From Candidatus Sumerlaeota bacterium (GTDB lineage: Bacteria; CG03; SLGR01): a DNA stretch of 11,470 nucleotides. The stretch covers positions 1 to 11,470 of the forward strand of contig SLGR01000192.1 of assembly GCA_007136585.1 (NCBI GenBank). Reading direction: 5' to 3'. The notes under the pieces are model-generated. The model was not told the origin of the DNA, did not search any database, and worked only from the letters and a program-made list of their open reading frames with translations. How positions within the stretch are numbered: position 1 is the first letter of the stretch; the number at the start of each line of letters is the position of its first letter. Of the stretch, positions 1-7,308 are shown piece by piece. Both the position numbers and the translations under genes were made by a program.

Positions 1-1796
1 ACCCCAGAAAAAGAAATCCTTCCAAACCTCCGGATTCCCGTAAACCCGGGAAACAGAGGGGAAAGAAACCGGGCGGGCGCCTGAAAACAAAAAACCCCAC
101 CCTTGATATAGATGATACTGTCAGGGTTTCTGTAGAAAAAGTAAATGAGCTTATGAACCTGGTTGGCGAGATGGTTTTAAGCTGGCAGAAGTTTCAGAAC
201 TACTCAACTGATTTAAGGGTTGCCATAAGCAGCATTACCTCCTGCCAGATACCGGAAATAACCCAGAGACAGGATAGACTTAAGAACCTGTCAAAGGATT
301 ATAAGGAAAACACAAAAGTTCTGGATACCACTCTGAACCAGCTTCAGGATATCGTGATGGGAATAAGAATGCTTCCCGTATCCACGGTTTTCGCTCTTCT
401 TCCCAGGGTCGTTCATGATGTGGCCCTTGAGTTTAATAAGAAAGTTGAAGTTGAGATAAAAGGAGAAGGGACCGAGATTGATAAAAGGATGATAGAGCAT
501 CTCAAAGATCCTCTTGTTCATATCATACGAAACGCCGTATACCACGGGATAGAGTCTCCTGAAGAGAGGAAGGAAAAAGGAAAACCCGAGACAGGAAAGA
601 TAATCCTCTCAGCTTATCAGCAGGGAGACCGGGTTTTTATTGAGGTTAAAGATGACGGGGGGGGGATAGACCCGGAAAAGATCAGAGAGGCTTCCGTAAA
701 AAAAGGGTTTTTTGAAAGAAGTGAGGCCGAGAACCTGAGCCGGGATGAACTTCTTCAGCTGATATTTAATACGGGTTTCTCCAGCAGGGAGGAGGCTGAC
801 AGTATCTCGGGGCGCGGAGTAGGCCTGGATGTTGTAAAGAAAATTATAGAGGAAAACCTTGTGGGGCAGGTTATGATTGATACTGAGCCTGGGAAGGGTA
901 CGACTTTTACCCTGATACTTCCTCTTACGCTTCTTATTAACTCGGGCCTTCTGGCCGAAGTGGGAGACCAGACCTTTGTTTTCCTTGTAAATGCCGTTGA
1001 GACAGTGGCTTATATTCTTCCGGACGAGATAAAGTCTATGGAGGGGGAACCTGCCGTAAAAATACGCGATTATACGGTTCCCATCCTGCCTCTTGACGAG
1101 GTCCTGGGAATAAGGAATAACGGTTCCGGGGTTCTTCAGCAGGAGGAGATTCCCGTTATAGTAGTAAATTACGCCGGCCAGAAACTTGCTTTTGCCGTAA
1201 GCCGTCTTCTGAGGCAGAAAGATATTGTAATAAAAACTCTTCATCAGCCGGTGGGTAAACTCAAGAATGTGGCCGGTGTTACCATACTGGAAAACGGGCT
1301 TCCTACTGTTATCCTCCATATACCCGATCTTATAGAAGCCGCCAGGAAGAGAACTTTCTCAGCTTCCCGGGTTTCTACCGTACGGGAAAAAAAGGAAGAG
1401 ACCGGTACAGAGAAAAAAAGGATAATGCTTGCCGAGGACTCAGCGACCACCCGGGATCTTGAAAAGAGCATACTGGAGTCTTCCGGATATCTGGTTGATG
1501 CCGAGTCTGACGGCGCGAAAGCCTATAAAAGACTTACAGGCAGTCCTGCTGATACTTACGACCTTGTCTTTACGGATGTGAATATGCCTAATATGGACGG
1601 GCACCAGCTATGCCGCAGGATAAGGCAGAATGAGCAAATCAGGCATCTGCCCATTGTAATAGTCTCCTCTCTTGACAGTGATAAGGATAAGAGGAAAGGG
1701 CTTGAAGCGGGAGCTGACGCATATATGACAAAGAGTGAGTTCAATCAGAAGGATATTGTGGGTATCATAGAAAGGTTGATAGGAACAGATGGCTAA
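1..1796 (+). CDS. cheA: CheA histidine kinase with C-terminal receiver domain (hybrid), 5' partial
   Basis: Chemotaxis kinase that autophosphorylates from ATP in receptor arrays and passes phosphate to CheY/CheB-type receivers. The reading frame is open from base 3, so the gene starts upstream; the phosphotransfer (P1) domain and its histidine are outside the window. Visible in order: a Lys/Pro-rich linker (3-105), the dimerisation helices starting at RVSVEKVNELMNLVGEM (123-173), the ATPase domain with N-box RNAVYHGIE (528-554), DDGGGID (654-674) and GRGVGLD (810-830), a CheW-like P5 domain (about 930-1350), and a receiver (1419-1793). The receiver keeps its acidic pair (AED), phospho-acceptor Asp at 1575-1577 (FTDVNMP), Ser in IVSSL and Lys in MTKSEF. 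The N-box has Tyr (540-542) where family members usually have Asp (RNAxDHGIE). The stop overlaps the cheB start by 8 bp, indicating translational coupling. Hybrid CheA proteins occur in Frz, Pil-Chp and other alternative chemosensory systems. Confidence 0.97.
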   Translation, partial: PRKRNPSKPPDSRKPGKQRGKKPGGRLKTKNPTLDIDDTVRVSVEKVNELMNLVGEMVLSWQKFQNYSTDLRVAISSITSCQIPEITQRQDRLKNLSKDYKENTKVLDTTLNQLQDIVMGIRMLPVSTVFALLPRVVHDVALEFNKKVEVEIKGEGTEIDKRMIEHLKDPLVHIIRNAVYHGIESPEERKEKGKPETGKIILSAYQQGDRVFIEVKDDGGGIDPEKIREASVKKGFFERSEAENLSRDELLQLIFNTGFSSREEADSISGRGVGLDVVKKIIEENLVGQVMIDTEPGKGTTFTLILPLTLLINSGLLAEVGDQTFVFLVNAVETVAYILPDEIKSMEGEPAVKIRDYTVPILPLDEVLGIRNNGSGVLQQEEIPVIVVNYAGQKLAFAVSRLLRQKDIVIKTLHQPVGKLKNVAGVTILENGLPTVILHIPDLIEAARKRTFSASRVSTVREKKEETGTEKKRIMLAEDSATTRDLEKSILESSGYLVDAESDGAKAYKRLTGSPADTYDLVFTDVNMPNMDGHQLCRRIRQNEQIRHLPIVIVSSLDSDKDKRKGLEAGADAYMTKSEFNQKDIVGIIERLIGTDG

Positions 1797-2844
1797 GATA
1801 AAGCTGCTTATAGTGGATGATTCGGCTACCGTAAGGACCCTTATAAAGAAACTTCTCAGTAAGGAGAGCTCGATTGAAGTCGTGGGCTCAGCTGAGAACG
1901 GTAAGGAAGCTATAAAGAAAATTACCGAACTTAGGCCCGATATAGTCACAATGGATATAGAGATGCCCTTTATGGACGGGTTTAACACTATAAAATACAT
2001 AATGAAAGAGGATCCCGTTCCTATCCTGGTCATAGCCCGGTCCGCGTTCAGCAAGGGGGAGGATTTTATTTTTAAGGCGATCGAACTGGGGGCCCTTGAG
2101 ATACTTGAAAAACCGGACCTGTCAGACTGGAGCAAACTTGATAATTTCAGGAAGATTCTTATACGTGAGATAAAAAAACTGGCAAAGTCAGGGAGCGCAC
2201 CGGTCTCCTTAGTTGAATCCGATTCTGAAGCTTCTGAAAAAAAACCTGTAGATGTAAAGTCAGAGCTGGATGAGAGCTGTAAGGCTTATGTCGGGGTAGC
2301 GGCTTCAACCGGGGCTCCGGGTATCCTTAAAAAAATTCTTGCTACTTTACCCGGGAATTTTCCTGGTTGTATTTTCGTGGTCCAGCATATATCCAGCGGG
2401 TTTACCAAGGATTTTATAAGGTGGCTTGACGCGGAATCTGAGCTTAGCGTAGTTGAGGCGCAGGCGGGTGAGCGGATAAGGGAGCATACTGTTTACGTGG
2501 CCCAGGAAGATAAGCATCTTACCGTAAATAAGCTTAAGCGGATAGAGCTTACGGAAGGGCCCAAGAATAACGGTTTCAGGCCTTCCGGGAATGTTCTTTT
2601 TGAATCCTTGGGCAGGGTTTTCGGGAAAAAAAGCATCGGGGTTATACTATCAGGTATGGGTCAGGACGGGGTAGACGGCCTTGGTGTTATAAAAAAATCC
2701 GGCGGAAAGGTAATAGCTCAGGATCCGGAACATTGTGTATTAAAAACAATGCCCAGCCGGGCAGTTAAAGCCGGGGTTGTGGATAAAATCGCTCATCCGG
2801 ATAAGATAGCAGCTGAAATAATAAAATTTGCCGGAGGTAAATAA
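1789..2844 (+). CDS. cheB: CheB protein-glutamate methylesterase / deamidase
   Basis: Removes methyl groups from receptor glutamates (and may deamidate Gln), activated by phosphorylation from CheA; cytoplasmic. 351 aa, usual CheB length. Receiver at about residues 4-125 with D10/D11, phospho-acceptor D56 (TMDIEMP) and K108 (EKPD). A linker rich in Ser, Glu and Lys covers about 131-165. The methylesterase domain (167-348) has a complete apparent triad: S173 in AASTGAP, H200 in VVQHIS, D293 in GMGQDG. Two departures from the family: the receiver Ser/Thr switch position is A83 (PILVIARSA against the usual VSSLT pattern), and the nucleophile motif reads STGAP rather than STGGP. RPSGN (264-268) replaces the more usual RPSVD. 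It starts inside the end of cheA, and its last codons contain the ribosome binding site of the next gene. Confidence 0.96.
   Translation: MAKIKLLIVDDSATVRTLIKKLLSKESSIEVVGSAENGKEAIKKITELRPDIVTMDIEMPFMDGFNTIKYIMKEDPVPILVIARSAFSKGEDFIFKAIELGALEILEKPDLSDWSKLDNFRKILIREIKKLAKSGSAPVSLVESDSEASEKKPVDVKSELDESCKAYVGVAASTGAPGILKKILATLPGNFPGCIFVVQHISSGFTKDFIRWLDAESELSVVEAQAGERIREHTVYVAQEDKHLTVNKLKRIELTEGPKNNGFRPSGNVLFESLGRVFGKKSIGVILSGMGQDGVDGLGVIKKSGGKVIAQDPEHCVLKTMPSRAVKAGVVDKIAHPDKIAAEIIKFAGGK
2833..2838 (+). promoter_or_regulatory. Ribosome binding site for receiver 1, inside the cheB 3' end
   Basis: GGAGGT lies 7 bases before the ATG at 2846 and overlaps the last cheB codons. It decides the start at 2846 over an upstream in-frame TTG at 2828, which lies before this site. 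Confidence 0.8.
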
Positions 2845-2845
2845 A

Positions 2846-3223
2846 ATGGCTCTTTTCGGAAAAAGCAAACCCGTGATACTGGTTGTTGATGATTCTCCCA
2901 CTGTGCTTGAGATGAATGCGAGTATCCTTAAAATACATTACAGGGTCGTAAAAGCTTCTTCCGGAAAGGAAGCCATAGAAAAGGCTATGAAGATCAAACC
3001 CGACCTGATCGTTCTTGATGCGATGATGCCGGAGCTTGACGGATGGGAGGTCTGCAAGATAATAAAGGAAAACTCCTCCACTCGGAAGACCAAGGTGATA
3101 ATGTGTACGGGGGCTTCCAAGGGCAAGGAAGTGGAGAAGGCTTTTTCAATGGGGGCCGACAGTTACATAATAAAACCGGTTGTTCCGAATAAACTGCTTG
3201 AGAAGATAGAGAGCCTGCTTTAG
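2846..3223 (+). CDS. Stand-alone CheY-like response regulator (receiver 1)
   Basis: Single receiver domain of 125 aa with no output domain; phosphorylated on Asp, probably by the CheA next door, and acting by binding a partner or as a phosphate sink. After a short tail (MALFGKSKP) the fold runs to the C-terminus with all key residues: D15/D16 (VVDDSP), acceptor D58 (VLDAMMPELDG), T88 (IMCTGAS) and K110 (YIIKPV). The start is chosen from a good Shine-Dalgarno at 2833-2838; only one base separates the cheB stop from this ATG, so the genes are co-transcribed. It shares the 16-base run GTTGATGATTCTCCCA with the third receiver gene near 7333, which encodes the same acidic-pair motif and suggests paralogy. 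Its target (flagellar motor, pilus motor or other) cannot be told from sequence. Confidence 0.94.
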   Translation: MALFGKSKPVILVVDDSPTVLEMNASILKIHYRVVKASSGKEAIEKAMKIKPDLIVLDAMMPELDGWEVCKIIKENSSTRKTKVIMCTGASKGKEVEKAFSMGADSYIIKPVVPNKLLEKIESLL

Positions 3224-3314
3224 GAACCTGCGCTTTATCTTTTTTCTTCAAGCCCCGCCTGGTAAGATTTTTAAACGGCTTATTATGAGCAGCAGGTAAA
3301 TATAAGGGGTATAG

Positions 3315-3701
3315 ATGAGAAAACTGCTGATTGTTGACGATGATGAGTTTACGCGAACATTGCTTAAAACGATCTTTAAAGACAGTTTTGATATAACCGA
3401 AGCGGAGAACGGACGCGACCTTGTGGTAAGGGCGCAGGAGGTAAGGCCGGATCTTATAATAACCGATATAGTTATGCCGGTCTTAAGCGGGTACCGCGCC
3501 GTAGGCAGGCTTGCGAGGGAGCCTGTATTCAGAAAAACAGCGGTAATTTTCACTTCTAGCGCCGTAAGCGACCATGATCTGTATGAAATGTATAAACCCC
3601 CCCAGATGGTTACCGGTTTTATAAATAAACCGTTTTCCCGGTCGGAAATAACCGCCCTTGCTGAGGAGCTCCTGGAGAAGACCAGTGATACCTCCGGGTG
3701 A
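3315..3701 (+). CDS. Stand-alone CheY-like response regulator, divergent (receiver 2)
   Basis: Single receiver domain of 128 aa. Catalytic residues are kept: D8/D9 (IVDDDEF), acceptor D51 (ITDIVMP), T80 (IFTSS) and K105 (INKPF). The loop after the acceptor reads VLSG rather than the common xxDG, and the segment before the conserved Lys lacks the usual GAD motif, reading MYKPPQMVTGF instead, so the alpha4-beta5 face, which normally contacts targets, differs from receivers 1 and 3. It follows a 91-bp gap after receiver 1 with no convincing terminator. A purine-rich AAGGGG (3304-3309) serves as ribosome binding site. The stop lies 13 bases before the cheR start. Probably phosphorylated by CheA; the partner is unknown. 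Confidence 0.92.
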   Translation: MRKLLIVDDDEFTRTLLKTIFKDSFDITEAENGRDLVVRAQEVRPDLIITDIVMPVLSGYRAVGRLAREPVFRKTAVIFTSSAVSDHDLYEMYKPPQMVTGFINKPFSRSEITALAEELLEKTSDTSG

Positions 3702-3714
3702 AGATAAAGTTAAA

Positions 3715-5196
3715 ATGGGGCTTAGCGGCAGCGAGGTTAAGCTTTTCAGGGAATATATATATGACTCTGCCGGCCTGCAGCTTAATAAAGACGACAGGAT
3801 AGCAAAGGCTGTTGCTACGAGGATAACCGAACAGGGGTTCGTTAACCCCTATAATTACTTCAAGTACCTTAAATACCACCCTCAAGGGTCGGTTGAGCTC
3901 AGAAACCTTCTTACCCTGGTTACCATAAACGAGAGCTGTTTTTTCAGGAATGAACACCAGTACAAAGCCCTGCGGGAGATGGTGCTTCCGGATCTGCTTT
4001 GTAAAAAACTTCAGAGTTCTCCCCGGCCCAGTCTCTCGGTCTGGAGCGCCGGGTGTTCTTCGGGTGAAGAACCCTACTCCATAGCTGTAGAGATACTGGA
4101 AAAGGTTAATTTTTCCAGGCAGTTTGATATTGAGATACTGGGAACTGATGTGGATAAAGGGGTCCTGAAAGACGCCAAGAAGGCTTCCTATAATCTCTGG
4201 CGTCTCAGGAATGTAAGCCGTATTAGGCTTGAAAAATACTTTGACCGAGAGGGAAAAAAATATACTCTAAAACCTTCAGTCAGGCAGCTCTGCTCATTTG
4301 ATTATAATAACCTGATGGACGAGCATTATCCCCAGAGTTTTTTCGGGAAATGGGATATTATATTCTGCCGCAACGTATTTATTTATTTTAACAGGGAAAC
4401 CATTAAAAAAGTTCTTAAAAGGTTTGCTGAAATAATAAATGAGGGGGGGTATCTTTTCCTGGGGCATTCCGAGTCATTATACAGGATAACAGGTGAGTTT
4501 CAGCCTGTTCAGTACGGGAATGCTTTTATATACAAAAAAACAGCAGAAGGGGAAGAGGTCCTTCCGGTTCCGGAGCCTGTTGAGACGGTTCCGGGCAAAG
4601 AGAGTCAAGAAGTAAGAGTTATCAGCCCGGATGAAGAAGCGCGTGATGAACCTCTTGTTGAATTAGAGGAAAAAGAAAAGGAAGAAGAAGATAAGTTTGA
4701 GAAGGCCTATGAACTTTACATTAAGGAAAATTACGGCGAAGCCGGCGGGTTTATAGAAGAACACCTGGAAAAAACCCGGGATCTTGAGGGGCTGCTTCTT
4801 GCCGCAAAGATATTCACCGAGCAGAATAAGCTGGATAAAGCGCTTGAATATGCCTGCGAGGCTGTTGAAAAGGATTATCTGAACCCGTCCGGGTACTTTA
4901 TAGCAGGTATAATAAACCAGGGTAAGAACGATTTGGATGAGGCGGAAAAACACCTCAAGAAAGCGCTTTACCTGCAGAGTGATTTCGGGCTTGCCCATTT
5001 CAGGCTTGCCGAGATATATGAGAAGAAAGAACAATATGATAAGGCCCTGGTCGGTTACAGAAACACACTTAAGGTTTTTGAGGGGATGCTTGAAGAGGAA
5101 CCTCTTGAGCTTGGAGGCGGGTTTACCGTTAAAGCCCTGAGTGAGCTTGCCAGAAGCCGGATCAGAAAGCTCAAGGATACGGCCGGGAAGAATTAA
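3715..5196 (+). CDS. cheR: CheR receptor methyltransferase with C-terminal TPR module
   Basis: Transfers methyl groups from S-adenosylmethionine to receptor glutamates, the counter-reaction to CheB. 493 aa, well above the roughly 270-290 aa of a minimal CheR. N-terminal helical CheR domain at about 3-80, ending in TINESCFFR (70-78, the family TxNExxFFR signature). The catalytic SAM-binding domain covers 85-275 with SAGCSSGEEPYS (111-122), GTDVDKGVL (143-151), IIFCRNVFIYF (215-225) and LGHSESL (249-255). A Glu-rich linker (about 277-326) leads to about three TPR-like repeats (327-455). TPR-tailed CheR proteins are known in alternative chemosensory systems, where the repeats bind partners. The start is ATG 3715: an upstream in-frame TTG at 3658 would overlap receiver 2 heavily and add non-homologous residues. 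Ribosome binding is only fair (GGGTGA about 13 bases upstream), suggesting coupling to receiver 2. Confidence 0.96.
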   Translation: MGLSGSEVKLFREYIYDSAGLQLNKDDRIAKAVATRITEQGFVNPYNYFKYLKYHPQGSVELRNLLTLVTINESCFFRNEHQYKALREMVLPDLLCKKLQSSPRPSLSVWSAGCSSGEEPYSIAVEILEKVNFSRQFDIEILGTDVDKGVLKDAKKASYNLWRLRNVSRIRLEKYFDREGKKYTLKPSVRQLCSFDYNNLMDEHYPQSFFGKWDIIFCRNVFIYFNRETIKKVLKRFAEIINEGGYLFLGHSESLYRITGEFQPVQYGNAFIYKKTAEGEEVLPVPEPVETVPGKESQEVRVISPDEEARDEPLVELEEKEKEEEDKFEKAYELYIKENYGEAGGFIEEHLEKTRDLEGLLLAAKIFTEQNKLDKALEYACEAVEKDYLNPSGYFIAGIINQGKNDLDEAEKHLKKALYLQSDFGLAHFRLAEIYEKKEQYDKALVGYRNTLKVFEGMLEEEPLELGGGFTVKALSELARSRIRKLKDTAGKN

Positions 5197-5211
5197 ATCT
5201 TGAAAATCAGG

Positions 5212-5241
5212 TTGACAAGGTTTAATATCTTAAGTTAATAT
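5212..5241 (+). promoter_or_regulatory. Putative sigma70-type promoter for the parA-cheW-receiver 3 transcript
   Basis: A perfect -35 TTGACA at 5212-5217 is followed after 18 bases by TAATAT (5236-5241), 4 of 6 matches to TATAAT. It lies in the 94-bp gap between cheR and parA, the longest gap between che-cluster genes, and would start a transcript about 40 bases before the parA ATG. No terminator was seen after cheR, so readthrough is also possible. Confidence 0.5.
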
Positions 5242-5290
5242 TGACTGATGTGATGGCTCCGGGGAACGGGTGCAGAGGGAAATTAATTAA

Positions 5291-6133
5291 ATGCGAATAA
5301 TAGCGGTAATTAACCAGAAAGGCGGGGTGGGTAAGACAGTCACAGCGGTTAATATGGGGGCCTGCCTGGCTCTCCATAACAGGCGGGTTCTTATTGTAGA
5401 TTTTGATCCGCAGGCTAACTCCTCGCTTCTTCTTGGCAGAAATACAAGCCTTGACGAGCCTTCCGTATACGATGTGATGGCGGGTAATATAAACCCGGAG
5501 GAGATCATTGAGGAAACGTCTACAAAGAATCTGTTCCTGATGCCGTCCAATCTCAATCTGGCTGAGGCCGAGATAGACATAGTGGAAAGACCCGGAAGAG
5601 AGATTATTCTTGCCGAACAACTTATTTCCTCAATTGACAGGGGTTCTGTTATAGCCGGGTTTGATTACATAATAATAGACTGTTCGCCTTCGCTCAGCAT
5701 ACTGACAGTAAATGCCCTGATGGCCGCCAGGGAGATTTTTATCCCTATGCAGATGACTTATTTCGCGCTTAAAGGGGCAGATCATCTTATAAATATTGTT
5801 GAACTGGTCAATGAAGAGCTTGAGCACCCGGTTAGCATAACCGGTGTTATACCTACATTCTTTGAAAAGGATCCCGGGGATTACGAAAAGGTTCTTGAAG
5901 AGGTGAAGGAACTTTTCGGCGGGGCTGTTTTTGAGACGGTCATTCATCGGAGCACCGCATATGATAAAGCTGCAGCGGCGCAGAAAACTGTCTTTGAAAT
6001 TATGCCTGAATCCGACGCCAGCTGGGATTACAGGAACCTTACCCAGGAAGTTATCAAAATGGAACAGGAGGAAGAAGGAGACAGGGGCGAGAAAAAAGGG
6101 TTTTTAAGCAGTCTGTTTAAGAAAACGTACTGA
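5291..6133 (+). CDS. ParA-family ATPase (Soj/ParC/PpfA-like), likely chemosensory array positioning
   Basis: Deviant-Walker P-loop ATPase of 280 aa. Deviant Walker A KGGVGKT at 10-16 with signature lysine K10 and catalytic K15; DFDPQAN (37-43) is the switch I / A' motif; Walker B/switch II IIIDCSPSL (127-135). ParA proteins cycle between ATP dimers on a surface (nucleoid or pole) and ADP monomers, driven by a partner that stimulates hydrolysis. No ParB or parS-like gene is adjacent; the neighbours are cheR and a double CheW, so the likely cargo is the chemoreceptor array, as for ParC in Vibrio and PpfA in Rhodobacter. The C-terminus (259-280) is charged and ends in a basic GFLSSLFKKTY tail not typical of chromosomal Soj, possibly a targeting or docking peptide. 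AGAGGGA (5274-5280) lies 10 bases before the ATG. A chromosome-partition role is less likely but not excluded. Confidence 0.93.
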   Translation: MRIIAVINQKGGVGKTVTAVNMGACLALHNRRVLIVDFDPQANSSLLLGRNTSLDEPSVYDVMAGNINPEEIIEETSTKNLFLMPSNLNLAEAEIDIVERPGREIILAEQLISSIDRGSVIAGFDYIIIDCSPSLSILTVNALMAAREIFIPMQMTYFALKGADHLINIVELVNEELEHPVSITGVIPTFFEKDPGDYEKVLEEVKELFGGAVFETVIHRSTAYDKAAAAQKTVFEIMPESDASWDYRNLTQEVIKMEQEEEGDRGEKKGFLSSLFKKTY

Positions 6134-6135
6134 GT

Positions 6136-7308
6136 ATGAAAAGAGAAGATTTTAACAGGAAAATTCTGAAAAAAGGTCTGTTTAAGAATACGAGAAAAAC
6201 CTCCGGAGAAGAGAAAACCCGTAAAGAAACACCTGCGGGTCCCTCAGCTATATCGGCGGAGAAAAGGGCCCCGGAAGGTATGAGGCAGCTTCCCGAGACT
6301 CTTCAGGTAGTTAAGTTCAGGCTTAACGAGTATGAGTTCGGGCTTGATATAAGCCAGATTGAAAAAGTCATATGGATGGTAGAGATAACAAAGGTTCCCA
6401 ATGCCCCATCTATACTTGAGGGTATTATTGATCTGCAGGGAAGGATAATTCCGGTTATTGACCTTCATAAGGTACTGGGACTGGCATGGGGAGATTATAG
6501 AAAGGATACCCAGATTATAATCGCTACAACAGGAGATAAGGAGCTGGGCATTATAATAGATAAGATACAGCATGTCATTAACATAAACAGCAGGGATATC
6601 CTTATGCCTGATAAGAACGTCCCCCATAAAGAGATTCTCCTTGGTGTGGCCGAGACTTCCGGAGGGCTGATGCCCATACTGGATCTTGAGAAGGTGATTC
6701 CTCTTAACGAGGAGGAGCTTGAAAACCTGGTCTTTGATGAGAAGCAGAAAGCAAAGGGTATGCCTGCCGTTGAGGCTGAGAATGAGGAGTTAAGGAACCT
6801 TTTCCATAAGCGCGCACTGGATCTGGCGGAGAAAAGAGAGGTTAAGGAGGAGGATACTGAAAATTTCCTTGTTTTTGCCATTGAGAATGAATGGTATGCC
6901 CTGGATCTTACCAATATAAAGGAGGAACTGGTGCCGTTTTCAATAGTTCCGCTTCCTTCTGTTTCTTCCAGTGTTCTGGGGGTCATCAACCTCAGGGGGG
7001 ATATTCTGGCCGTGGTTGATCTTAAGAGCCTCTTTGAGCTCTCCCGGGGGGAGGAGAAAAGCCCTAAATCCAGGTTCATAGTAATTGAGAAGGGAGACGC
7101 CAAGTTCTGCCTGGTAGTTGACAAGGTTGAGGAGATATACAACCTTCCTCTTAACTCTATAGAACCGCCTCTCTCAACTATAGAAGAGGTTAAAATGGGG
7201 TACTTAAAGGGCGAGATAAGCTATATGGATAAGCTGATAGGGCTGATAGACCTTGATAATATAATAAAAGCCGTCAGCGGCTCCGGAGAGGTTAGGGGCT
7301 TAAAATGA
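6136..7308 (+). CDS. cheW: CheW-CheW tandem scaffold protein with basic N-terminal tail
   Basis: Adaptor that couples receptors to CheA in the array; here two CheW domains are fused (390 aa; a single CheW is about 150-170). Residues 1-54 are a low-complexity tail; the first 30 contain 12 Lys/Arg against 4 acidic residues. CheW domain 1 spans about 55-190 with EGIIDLQGRIIPVIDL (95-110); domain 2 about 242-380 with LGVINLRGDILAVVDL (281-296). Between them a helix LRNLFHKRALDLAEK (219-233) matches the helix often seen in front of CheW domains. Domain 1 has Gln where the conserved Arg of the NxRG motif would be, and domain 2 has Ala in place of the following Pro. The ATG is 2 bases after the parA stop with no clear Shine-Dalgarno, so translation is probably coupled to parA; the 3' end overlaps receiver 3 by ATGA. 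It could be the ParA partner (ParP-like) as well as the receptor coupler. Confidence 0.94.
   Translation: MKREDFNRKILKKGLFKNTRKTSGEEKTRKETPAGPSAISAEKRAPEGMRQLPETLQVVKFRLNEYEFGLDISQIEKVIWMVEITKVPNAPSILEGIIDLQGRIIPVIDLHKVLGLAWGDYRKDTQIIIATTGDKELGIIIDKIQHVININSRDILMPDKNVPHKEILLGVAETSGGLMPILDLEKVIPLNEEELENLVFDEKQKAKGMPAVEAENEELRNLFHKRALDLAEKREVKEEDTENFLVFAIENEWYALDLTNIKEELVPFSIVPLPSVSSSVLGVINLRGDILAVVDLKSLFELSRGEEKSPKSRFIVIEKGDAKFCLVVDKVEEIYNLPLNSIEPPLSTIEEVKMGYLKGEISYMDKLIGLIDLDNIIKAVSGSGEVRGLK

Noticed and set aside
609-1319. 236-aa open frame on the minus strand inside cheA
   Set aside because: Lies entirely opposite well-conserved CheA coding sequence; its translation has no family likeness. 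An antisense shadow.
3224-3314. Promoter or terminator between receivers 1 and 2
   Set aside because: T-rich stretch near 3237-3248 but no hairpin before it, and no convincing -35/-10 pair; only the ribosome binding site is supported.
6495-7142. 215-aa minus-strand open frame opposite the double cheW
   Set aside because: Ser-rich translation typical of the complement of Glu/Ile-rich coding DNA; no start signal or domain.
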